Part shown: positions 1-5,683 of the stretch, in pieces
Numbering within the stretch: the stretch's first letter is position 1
Layout: each line of letters opens with the position of its first letter
NCBI GenBank assembly: GCA_002862585.1
Contig: PKDP01000112.1
Span: 1-7,211, forward strand
DNA length: 7,211 nucleotides
Reading direction: 5' to 3'
Source: Flavobacteriales bacterium
Lineage (GTDB): Bacteria; Bacteroidota; Bacteroidia; Flavobacteriales; UBA7312
Notes under the pieces: model-generated
Databases searched by the model: none
Seen by the model: the letters and a program-made list of their open reading frames with translations, nothing else
Told to the model about the DNA's origin: nothing
Position numbers and translations under genes: made by a program

Positions 1-162
1 CGGGTCGTTGGTTTTAACTTTCATTTCTGCTAACATCCCAAACATTTTTTGATTGACGACTACCGAACTTACATTGTCCATGTCCTCATATTTTTCAAAA
101 AGGCTTTGTGTGAAAACTAAAGACGTTGAGACTAGAGATAATATTGTGAAAAAATTTTTCAT
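1..162 (-). CDS. DUF4252-type exported protein, N-terminal fragment
   Basis: Only the first 54 residues are in the window; the frame is open to the left edge, so the C-terminus is missing. The protein starts MKNFFTILSLVSTSLVFTQS, a signal peptide with cleavage likely near residue 19. It continues FEKYEDMDNVSSVVVNQKM and a segment ending MKVKTNDP. That pattern, an FEKYEDMD..SVVV..KMF block straight after the signal peptide, is what I know from flavobacterial DUF4252 proteins, which commonly follow an ECF sigma factor and a small anti-sigma-like gene. That is the order here, with 11 bases separating this start from the upstream stop, so co-transcription is likely. The function of the family is unknown; envelope location is inferred from the signal peptide. 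Confidence in the family is fair because only the N-terminus is visible. Confidence 0.72.
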   Translation of the reverse strand, partial: MKNFFTILSLVSTSLVFTQSLFEKYEDMDNVSSVVVNQKMFGMLAEMKVKTNDP

Positions 163-173
163 TATTGTGTTTT

Positions 174-662
174 TTAATTTTTAAGTTTAAAAATTTTGTG
201 GGTTGATGTGTTAAAGTTATTTAAAATAGTTAGATTTTGTTTTCCTTTACCATAGGAATTTGAGATTATTTGCAAAGTTTTAAGTTTTGAAGTTCCTTTG
301 TTTATGTTTCTGGATAACATTTCAATTGCCGATTTGGTTTGATTATAAGTTAAAAGATTTTCATTTGTGAGCTCTTTAGTCCCATTATTAAAATTGGTTC
401 CCAAGAAAATTCCTAGGATTAAAGCAGCGGCAGCGGCCATTGAAAACCATTGAATTTTACGATTTTTTTTAGGAATCAAAATTTTCTTTTTGTAGGTGTC
501 CAAGCCTGCGGTTGAAAAACTATTGAACAGTTGTTTATATAATTTTAAATGATCAGGTATTTCTGATTTTTGAAAAAACGTTTTTAGTTCGGCTTCTTCA
601 TTTAAATCGGTTTCACCCAATTCGTATTTTTCCAATAAATTTTCAATTTTTCTTAATGCCAT
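174..662 (-). CDS. Small single-pass membrane protein, probable anti-sigma factor
   Basis: A 162-residue protein with a soluble N-terminal part (1-70), one transmembrane segment (about 72-89, rich in Ala, Leu, Ile and Gly, preceded by the basic stretch KKKILIPKKNRK) and a polar C-terminal part of about 70 residues. The N-terminus (LLEKYELGETDLNEEAELKTFF, positions 9-30 in outline) resembles the start of many Bacteroidota anti-sigma proteins, where a 'KY..GET...EE..L..FF' pattern is common. I see no zinc-binding His-Cys motif, so it is not a ZAS-type anti-sigma. Its start overlaps the end of the upstream sigma frame by 20 bases, suggesting translational coupling; the nonsense codon in that frame ends translation about 145 bases before this start and could reduce its expression. 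The assignment rests mainly on architecture and position. The exact binding partner is inferred. Confidence 0.7.
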   Translation of the reverse strand: MALRKIENLLEKYELGETDLNEEAELKTFFQKSEIPDHLKLYKQLFNSFSTAGLDTYKKKILIPKKNRKIQWFSMAAAAALILGIFLGTNFNNGTKELTNENLLTYNQTKSAIEMLSRNINKGTSKLKTLQIISNSYGKGKQNLTILNNFNTSTHKIFKLKN

Positions 663-1161
663 GATTATGTAATTGAATTAATCGAGTCTTTAATGTTTTT
701 CTGGCTCTTGAAAGTGCCACTCTTATAGCAGTTTCTCTCATGTCTAATATTTTAGATATTTCCTTAAAATCATAACATTCAACATCTCTTAATTGCACAA
801 TTAATTGCTATTTTTCTGGTAAAATTTTTATCAAATTTTCAAGTAAACTGATACTGTCACTGGTTTCTATTTTTGATTGTAACAAAGTTACTTGGTCATT
901 GTGGAAATTTTCATGAGCAATTCTCAAATTTTGAGCCTGTCTCGACTTTAATCTATCCAAACAATGGTTTTTTGTGATTGTCATTGCATAAGCCTCAGGA
1001 TTATTATAATCACCCAAGCGTTGTCGTTTTTTCCATAATTTTATAAGAACATCCTGAGTAGCATCTTCAGCCTCTTCTCTAGATAATAAAATTCTTTTCG
1101 AAAATCGAAATATTTTATTTGTGATAGGGGTTACAAACGCTAAATACTCACTTTCGTTCAT
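643..1161 (-). pseudogene. ECF RNA polymerase sigma factor, interrupted by an in-frame TAG
   Basis: The frame starts at 1161 (MNESEYLAFV). Residues about 10-77 form sigma region 2, with the core-binding motif DATQDVLIKLW at 33-43 and NPEAYAMTITKNHCLDRLKSR at 54-74 (region 2.3/2.4, -10 recognition). Translation stops at the TAG in 808-810 after LPEK, giving 117 residues. Without any frameshift the same frame continues with QLIVQLRDVE, CYDFKEISKILDMRE and TAIRVALSRARKTLK, a complete region 4 helix-turn-helix (-35 recognition), and ends at the stop in 643-645. Restored length would be 172 residues, normal for the family. The usual sequence at the junction is LPEKQ, so CAG to TAG is the simplest cause. 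The 117-residue product would lack -35 binding and is unlikely to work. A sequencing error remains possible. The frame overlaps the anti-sigma start by 20 bases. Confidence 0.85.
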
Positions 1162-1181
1162 TGAATTGACTATAAATTTAA

Positions 1182-1206
1182 GACGAATTAAAACGGGGAT
1201 TGTTAC
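1182..1206 (-). promoter_or_regulatory. Candidate ECF-type promoter of the sigma operon
   Basis: Read on the minus strand, GTAAC (1206-1202) is followed by 16 bases after its AAC and then CGTC (1185-1182). AAC at -35 and CGT(C) at -10 with a 16-17 base spacer is the widely observed promoter pattern of ECF sigma factors, which often control their own operons. The -10 element lies 20 bases before the sigma start codon, leaving a leader of roughly 14 bases. A Bacteroidota -7-like sequence, TAGTCTTG (1213-1206, one mismatch to TAnnTTTG), overlaps it and is an alternative. Promoter activity is inferred from the pattern only. Confidence 0.45.
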
Positions 1207-1252
1207 AAGACTAAAAAATATTTATAAAATTAGAATAAATAACATTAAATTG

Positions 1253-1284
1253 TAAACGCTTAAACGTTACGTTTAAACGTTTAA
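1253..1284. promoter_or_regulatory. Cluster of overlapping TAAACG palindromes, candidate operator
   Basis: Five copies of TAAACG lie within 32 bases: three on the plus strand (1253-1258, 1261-1266, 1274-1279) and two on the minus strand (1270-1275, 1278-1283). They build a perfect 17-base inverted repeat with a one-base centre, TTAAACGTTACGTTTAA (1260-1276), and an overlapping perfect 12-base palindrome, TTAAACGTTTAA (1273-1284). The cluster ends 24 bases before the S41 peptidase start, in the intergenic region shared with the divergent sigma gene. A-rich palindromes with a central CG are typical of LacI-family operators, but no such regulator is in the window, so the binding protein is unknown. 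Confidence 0.4.
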
Positions 1285-1307
1285 TATTTAAATAAATCCT
1301 ACTTTTT

Positions 1308-2720
1308 ATGAAAATAAAATTTAAATGTATCGCAATTGTTGTCCTGATGGGGTTTAGCTACGGATGTTTTGAAGACGGAGACGATAATATTGCAGCAGGT
1401 ACAAGCATAAAAGATTTTGTATGGAAAGCCATGAATGTGGTGTATCTATACAAGTCTAATGTGAATGATCTTTCAAATGATCGCTTTGCAACAAATACTG
1501 ATTACCAAAATTACTTAAACAGCAACGAAACGCCCGAGGCCTTGTTTGAAGCATTAATATACGACCGTGAAAATATAGATCGCTTTAGCTATATCACGAG
1601 CAACTATTTTGAATTGGAACAGCAATTGAGTGGTATTACTTTGAATAATGGTGCCGAATTTAATTTTTATCTAGTTCCAGGGAGCACTACATCGGTTTTT
1701 GGGGTGGTGCGATTGGTCCACCCAAATAGTAGTGCGAGCGCCGCTAATCTTTCTCGTGGACAAGTCTTTAATAAAATTAATAATATTGTCCTGAACACCT
1801 CCAACTTCTCATCTTTGGTGACCAACAATAGCTATAGCTTAAGTTTGGCAATCTATGACGATAACGACACAGAAACCTTGTCAGATGATCAAATTTTCGA
1901 TGGCGATGAAACTATAACTCTTGTGAAGGAAGGATATGAAGAAAATCCCATCTTCCATACAGCAGTAATTGATGTAAATACAGAAAAAGTAGGCTATTTA
2001 ATGTACAACAGCTTTGTAAATGAATTTGATAGTGAACTGAATGTAGTCTTTGGTGACTTTAAATCTCAAAATATTAGCCACTTAATCTTGGATTTAAGAT
2101 ATAACTCCGGAGGTAGCGTTCAAACTGCAACCGCTTTGGGAAGTATGGTCACTGGACAGTTTCAAAATCAAGTTTTTACAACTTTAAAGTACAATGAAAC
2201 CTTGGAAACTAATAATTTTGATTATAATTTTATCAACACACTCAGCAACGATGAAATTATCAATAGTTTGAACTTAGATAAGGTTTACATTCTCACTTCC
2301 AACCGTTCAGCCTCAGCAAGTGAAATGATGGTAAATAGCTTAAAGTCATACATAGAAGTTGTTCAGGTCGGAGGCCAAACCGTGGGCAAATCACAAGCAT
2401 CTCAAATTATATATGATTCCGCAAATTTAGGTCGAGAGAATGCAAACCCAGGACATACTTATGCCCTGCTTCCATTGATAGCCATTACCGTCAATAAAAA
2501 TGATGAAACAGTGCCACCATCTGGAATTATACCAACAATTAATTTGTTAGAGCGCCCTGCCAATTACGGAATTATTGGCGATACAGAAGAACCACTTTTG
2601 AAGGCCGCTCTTGAAGATATTCAAGGTAGTAATCGTTTGGCTTTTCCATCTGAAATAGAAATGTCTCAAAATGATTTGAACGTTTTAAATCCTTTGGAAA
2701 CTTTAATGTATATTGAATGA
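1308..2720 (+). CDS. S41-family (C-terminal processing) peptidase lipoprotein
   Basis: A 470-residue serine protease of the Tsp/CtpA type. Residues 1-19 are a lipoprotein signal peptide ending SYG-Cys20. The acidic stretch after the cysteine (EDGDDN) resembles flavobacterial lipoprotein export signals, so the protein may be surface-exposed (inference). A PDZ-like domain spans about 105-208, with SSASAANLSRGQVFNKINN at 141-159 matching the usual 'SPA..AGL..GD.I..I.G' core. The catalytic domain follows: LDLRYNSGGS at 261-270, then SASASE at 334-339 and GK at 360-361. By alignment with E. coli Tsp, Ser336 is the nucleophile and Lys361 the general base, 25 residues apart as in Tsp. The third Tsp residue, an Asp, falls on Ser347. 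An acidic loop (DDNDTETLSDDQ, 184-195) lies inside the PDZ region. Substrate unknown. The DUF6580 gene follows after 9 bases, probably in the same transcript. Confidence 0.9.
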   Translation: MKIKFKCIAIVVLMGFSYGCFEDGDDNIAAGTSIKDFVWKAMNVVYLYKSNVNDLSNDRFATNTDYQNYLNSNETPEALFEALIYDRENIDRFSYITSNYFELEQQLSGITLNNGAEFNFYLVPGSTTSVFGVVRLVHPNSSASAANLSRGQVFNKINNIVLNTSNFSSLVTNNSYSLSLAIYDDNDTETLSDDQIFDGDETITLVKEGYEENPIFHTAVIDVNTEKVGYLMYNSFVNEFDSELNVVFGDFKSQNISHLILDLRYNSGGSVQTATALGSMVTGQFQNQVFTTLKYNETLETNNFDYNFINTLSNDEIINSLNLDKVYILTSNRSASASEMMVNSLKSYIEVVQVGGQTVGKSQASQIIYDSANLGRENANPGHTYALLPLIAITVNKNDETVPPSGIIPTINLLERPANYGIIGDTEEPLLKAALEDIQGSNRLAFPSEIEMSQNDLNVLNPLETLMYIE

Positions 2721-2729
2721 ATGCTGTAA

Positions 2730-3215
2730 ATGAATAAAAAACACTTTATTATTGCGCTTATCATGGTTTTGGCAGCTTTTTCAAGGCTTATACCCCATCC
2801 GCCAAACTTCACACCATTGACAGCAATAGCTCTATTTGGTGGAATATACCTTTCTGATAAAACTTTAGCATATTTAATGCCAATAATTATTATGTTATTT
2901 TCTGACATCTTTCTAGGGTTTTCAAGTATTTCATTATTTGTATATTTTTCATTCATTATAATTAGTTACATTGGAATTAAAAGTAAAAAACCAGCTATTC
3001 AAAATATAATTCTATCTAGTATAGTCTTCTTTATAGTAAGTAATTTTGGTGTATGGATTTTGGGATATCCTAAAACATTGGAAGGGTTTGTGAGATGCTA
3101 TACACTAGCGATACCCTTTTTTAGAAATTCTTTACTAGGAGATTTATTTTATTCAGGTATAATGATATTATCATATAACTTAAGTAGTAAATATTTATTA
3201 AATATTTCAAAATAG
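2730..3215 (+). CDS. DUF6580-family putative membrane transport protein
   Basis: A 161-residue, very hydrophobic protein with about five membrane segments (roughly 6-22, 29-42, 46-64, 68-84, 92-112, with a further one near 136-153). Conserved-looking motifs are RLIPHPPNFTP (19-29), ALFGG (34-38), SNFGVWILG (104-112) and AIPFFRNSLLGDLFYS (127-142), which I associate with the DUF6580 'putative transport protein' family. The fold size and helix number recall the substrate-binding S components of ECF transporters, but no ATPase or T component is in the window and the substrate is unknown. It starts 9 bases after the S41 peptidase stop, and its stop lies one base from the stop of the convergent DUF5777 gene. 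Base composition falls sharply after about codon 40. The start MNKKHF is the only plausible one near the family's N-terminal motif. Confidence 0.78.
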   Translation: MNKKHFIIALIMVLAAFSRLIPHPPNFTPLTAIALFGGIYLSDKTLAYLMPIIIMLFSDIFLGFSSISLFVYFSFIIISYIGIKSKKPAIQNIILSSIVFFIVSNFGVWILGYPKTLEGFVRCYTLAIPFFRNSLLGDLFYSGIMILSYNLSSKYLLNISK

Positions 3216-3216
3216 A

Positions 3217-4065
3217 TTAAAAAGTTCTAAAAAGATTAAAACCAAAGAAAATATCTCCTTCAGTCCAATCACCTGTAGAGCCTGACATTAAGTTAATAGA
3301 ATTCATTGATTGAGAATTTGAGAATAAAAGTTGAAAAACATGACCTCCAGTTTCTATGTCAATTCCAATTCCTAGAGGGTTCTTAAAAATAGAATTGTTA
3401 GATCTATTAAAGTGATATCCATAATCAATATTAAATGAAGTCCTCTTTGATATTTTGTATCGTGATCCAAAAACAACTCCGTATTGTGAGTTATCTTGGT
3501 TATCATAAATAACTAAATTTTCATGAAAAAAAGATGGAGATATTAAAGCTGATATATTTTTATTTATTTTCCTAGATATTATAAATTGTGTGAAATATCC
3601 AAGTCTATTATTAAAAGACATTTTAGGATAAATTTCATTATCAATTGACGAGTCAATTGTTAGTGAAGAATACAGCACTAATGTAAAAGGAAATAAATTA
3701 CTTTGACTAATTAATCTAGCTTTATAAGCTATGTCATATGTTTTATTGTATGAAGATCTCGAAAAACTAAAATTTGAATATTCATTTAAACCATAAATAA
3801 AATTTAATCTTGTTATTGCATCATCAAGACCAAAGAAATTATCAAATCCATACATTATACTTCCAAATCTGTGAGAGACAGAAAAAGCAAATTCTCCCAC
3901 TGATATAAGCTTTGTAGATTCAAAATTTACAACCTTTAAACTTTTGAACACTGATGAAACTTCACTGTCTTGGACAAAATCGATTTCGTCTAAAAGATTT
4001 GTTTGAGAAAAAGATAAATTTGTAAAAATAAAAAATAAAAAACTAATTCTTAAATAGAATGACAT
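3217..4065 (-). CDS. DUF5777-family outer-membrane beta-barrel protein
   Basis: A 282-residue protein with a signal peptide (1-20, FTNLSFSQ at its end) and a body of alternating hydrophobic and polar residues ending in Phe, as expected for an outer-membrane barrel. Family-like motifs are SVSHRFGSIMYG (62-73), FFGLDDAITRLNFIYGLNEY (77-96), FSRSSYNKTYDIAYKARLISQ in outline (101-121), GIGIDIETGGHVFQL (232-246) and a C-terminal GDIFFGFNLFRTF. I recognise this combination as DUF5777. It is the last gene of a four-gene minus-strand cluster, 36 bases after the YceI gene, and in Bacteroidota it is often found beside YceI genes. The function of the family is not established; a role as porin or anchor for the exported partner proteins is inference. 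The gene is notably AT-rich. Confidence 0.85.
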   Translation of the reverse strand: MSFYLRISFLFFIFTNLSFSQTNLLDEIDFVQDSEVSSVFKSLKVVNFESTKLISVGEFAFSVSHRFGSIMYGFDNFFGLDDAITRLNFIYGLNEYSNFSFSRSSYNKTYDIAYKARLISQSNLFPFTLVLYSSLTIDSSIDNEIYPKMSFNNRLGYFTQFIISRKINKNISALISPSFFHENLVIYDNQDNSQYGVVFGSRYKISKRTSFNIDYGYHFNRSNNSIFKNPLGIGIDIETGGHVFQLLFSNSQSMNSINLMSGSTGDWTEGDIFFGFNLFRTF

Positions 4066-4101
4066 TATTATAATTTGTACTAAATTTAATGAAAATCGTA
4101 C

Positions 4102-4653
4102 TTAATTAGTACTAGATTTAAGAATTATTTCGACATATACGTATATTTTTGATGGAATTTTACTTTGAACAATTCTAGGAACCTTAATATCGAAATCTGA
4201 AACAGTCAAAGGAAACTCTCCCTTAATTTTAATATTGTCATTTAAAAATTCTATTATAAAGGGAATTTTTGTTAATTGTTTTTGTACTCCGTGAAAGAAA
4301 AAAATGCCATCAATTATGTATATTCCTGAAACATTAGATTTATAATTCAAAAAATTACCGGAAAATGTTGTCTTAGGATAAAGATCTGATTCAGCATAAC
4401 TTTCATTAAAATGCTCCTGCATTAATGAATTTTTAAAATTAAATCCTTTTACTTGAGCCAAAACAGCAATATCTCCTTTATCAGATTCAAAAACTGCGGA
4501 TGAAGAATTATTAGTAGCCTTTATTGGAACAAAAGAATCTAACCTAGAATCAAAAGTAATTGAAGCAGATTTAGTGAAGTATTTATGTTGTGAATGTAAA
4601 GATTTTGACAACAAAAGTGATGAACACAGAGTAAATACTAAAAAATTTTTCAA
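4102..4653 (-). CDS. YceI-family lipid-binding protein
   Basis: A 183-residue exported protein. Residues 1-22 form a signal peptide (cleavage near SLHSQ). The rest is a lipocalin-like YceI domain, recognised by the core motif FKNSLMQEHFNESYAESDLYP (73-92 in outline) and the following TTFSGNF strand. YceI proteins with solved structures bind isoprenoid chains, such as a polyprenyl quinone, in the barrel; which lipid this one binds is unknown. It is 10 bases downstream of the lipoprotein cupredoxin and 36 bases upstream of DUF5777. The context suggests a periplasmic or outer-membrane partner in electron transfer or lipid-quinone handling (inference). Length is normal for the family and no key segment appears to be missing. 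Confidence 0.88.
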   Translation of the reverse strand: MKNFLVFTLCSSLLLSKSLHSQHKYFTKSASITFDSRLDSFVPIKATNNSSSAVFESDKGDIAVLAQVKGFNFKNSLMQEHFNESYAESDLYPKTTFSGNFLNYKSNVSGIYIIDGIFFFHGVQKQLTKIPFIIEFLNDNIKIKGEFPLTVSDFDIKVPRIVQSKIPSKIYVYVEIILKSSTN

Positions 4654-4663
4654 ATTTAAAAAC

Positions 4664-5026
4664 TTAATCAGTAACGGTTATTGTTCCAAACATAGAATTT
4701 GGATGCGGGTCACAGATATATTGCGTTGATCCAACTTGGGTAAAAACCCAATAAAACTGAAACCCAGGACTCGCATCTATAAATCCTGAGTCAAATGTCT
4801 CAACTCCAGAGGTTGATCTTAAATTGTGACCACCACTATCCCAGGTCCACCTCACAGTATCTCCAGCTTGTATTGTTAATTGTTGGTCAGTACTCACGCT
4901 TGAATTTTGCCACGGTAAATCGTAAAGGGTTAAATCATCACTTAGTGAATTAGTCACATCACTTACACTATCATTTTCGCATGAGTATATTGAAGTAAAT
5001 AATAGTAGAGTTAAAAAAAAACGCAT
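4664..5026 (-). CDS. Cupredoxin (plastocyanin-like) lipoprotein
   Basis: A 120-residue small blue-copper protein. The signal peptide ends SIYS-Cys16, a lipobox, followed by the acidic ENDSVSD, so the protein should be lipid-anchored and possibly surface-exposed. The cupredoxin domain covers about 45-120. All four type 1 copper ligands are visible: His67 in SGGHN, Cys105 and His108 in YICDPHP, and Met112 in NSMFG. The ligand loop is C-x2-H-x3-M. The expected role is one-electron transfer, or copper binding, in the periplasm or at the cell surface. The domain is clearly related to that of the upstream gene: QQLTIQAGDTVRWTWDSG here against QQLTVDVGDTVIWTWTSG there, and PHPNSMFG in both. The start lies one base from the upstream stop and the YceI gene follows after 10 bases, so co-transcription is very likely. 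Confidence 0.9.
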   Translation of the reverse strand: MRFFLTLLLFTSIYSCENDSVSDVTNSLSDDLTLYDLPWQNSSVSTDQQLTIQAGDTVRWTWDSGGHNLRSTSGVETFDSGFIDASPGFQFYWVFTQVGSTQYICDPHPNSMFGTITVTD

Positions 5027-5027
5027 A

Positions 5028-5618
5028 TTATATTTTTATAAATTTATTTAATGAGCTTTTGTTTCTAGTTGAAATAGTGATAAAATAAACACCTGACTTA
5101 AAATTTGAAACATCTAAAGAATAATTATTTATATCGTCTGTTAAATCTGAAAAAGTTAGTTTACCTAACAAATCAAACACGTTAATTTTTAAAGTTTCAC
5201 TAAGATCCGAGGATATTATTTTAATATAATCTGATGAAGGATTTGGATATAAAGAGATAGTTAAAACTGAAACCTCTTCAATAGAAGCTGAGGGCTCGTT
5301 TACAGTAATAGCACCAAACATTGAATTTGGGTGTGGACTACACAAATAATCATGAACTCCTGGAGTTGTAAAAGTATGTTGATAAACAGTACCTGGACCT
5401 GTTACTACTGATTGACCAAAGCCAGGTTCAGACTGATTTCCAACCTGAAGAAGATTATGAAAACCTGAAGTCCAAGTCCATATTACTGTATCTCCCACAT
5501 CGACTGTTAACTGCTGATTAACACTTTCACCACTAGTTGACCAACCTAAATTATAGGTTTGTTGAGCCGAAATAGTAGTAATAAATAAAGATAAAATAAA
5601 GAGTAATTTTGTTTTCAT
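5028..5618 (-). CDS. Secreted cupredoxin with T9SS C-terminal sorting domain
   Basis: A 196-residue protein starting at MKTKLLFILS. The frame is open 18 bases further up (MLKIYN), but the 5618 start gives a clean signal peptide (1-19, ending ISAQ) and a leader downstream of the candidate -7 box at 5634-5641. Residues 30-107 form a plastocyanin-like domain with all type 1 copper ligands: His54 in SGFHN, Cys93 and His96 in YLCSPHP, and Met100 in NSMFG. Residues about 115-196 form a type A T9SS sorting domain, with LYPNPSSDYIKI at 123-134, a GVYFITI strand at 176-182 and the terminal NKFIKI. The protein should cross the outer membrane through the type IX system and be released or attached at the surface after removal of the tail. 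It is the first gene of the four-gene cluster and one base from the next gene. It lies 65 bases downstream of carB. Confidence 0.9.
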   Translation of the reverse strand: MKTKLLFILSLFITTISAQQTYNLGWSTSGESVNQQLTVDVGDTVIWTWTSGFHNLLQVGNQSEPGFGQSVVTGPGTVYQHTFTTPGVHDYLCSPHPNSMFGAITVNEPSASIEEVSVLTISLYPNPSSDYIKIISSDLSETLKINVFDLLGKLTFSDLTDDINNYSLDVSNFKSGVYFITISTRNKSSLNKFIKI

Positions 5619-5629
5619 ATTGTATATTT

Positions 5630-5668
5630 TTAACAAATATATTAATAATAAATATTATTGTTTGTTAA
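5630..5668. repeat. Nested AT-only inverted repeat between carB and the cupredoxin cluster
   Basis: TTAACAAA (5630-5637) is mirrored by TTTGTTAA (5661-5668). Inside, AATAAT (5644-5649) is mirrored by ATTATT (5654-5659) with an AAAT loop. The two stems could form one long hairpin with an internal bulge. On the minus strand the stem is followed by A residues rather than a T tract, so a standard intrinsic terminator for carB is not well supported. It could also be an operator, since it overlaps the candidate -7 box, or simply reflect AT richness. Confidence 0.35.
5634..5641 (-). promoter_or_regulatory. Candidate Bacteroidota -7 element for the cupredoxin cluster
   Basis: The minus strand reads TATATTTG, a perfect match to the Bacteroidota housekeeping -7 consensus TAnnTTTG. 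It lies 15 bases before the chosen start codon at 5618, leaving a leader of about 10 bases. No TTG -33 element is visible at the usual 17-23 base spacing; the only upstream TTG (5679-5677) is 35 bases away. In such AT-rich sequence a chance match is possible. Confidence 0.35.
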
Positions 5669-5683
5669 ATATTTACCAATAAT

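Noticed and set aside
808..810. Programmed readthrough or amber recoding of the sigma-factor TAG
   Set aside because: No pyrrolysine-type context or stimulatory structure is evident, and I know of no amber recoding in Flavobacteriaceae. A point mutation or sequence error is simpler.
1268..1275. TACGTTTA as a -7 promoter element for the S41 gene
   Set aside because: It has one mismatch to TAnnTTTG, the nearest TTG is only 15 bases upstream, and the sequence is fully explained by the TAAACG palindromes.
2666..2956. 96-codon open frame on the minus strand across the S41/DUF6580 junction
   Set aside because: It lies antisense to the two well-supported plus-strand genes and its translation shows no recognisable domain or signal.
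4077..4112. Inverted repeat GTACTAA (4077-4083) / TTAGTAC (4106-4112) at the YceI stop
   Set aside because: The arms are short, the spacer is 22 bases and there is no T tract. It lies within a probable operon and is within chance expectation for AT-rich DNA.
5619..5636. Upstream ATG giving a six-residue longer secreted cupredoxin
   Set aside because: The extension MLKIYN disturbs the signal peptide, and this start would lie upstream of or within the transcript start predicted from the -7 box.
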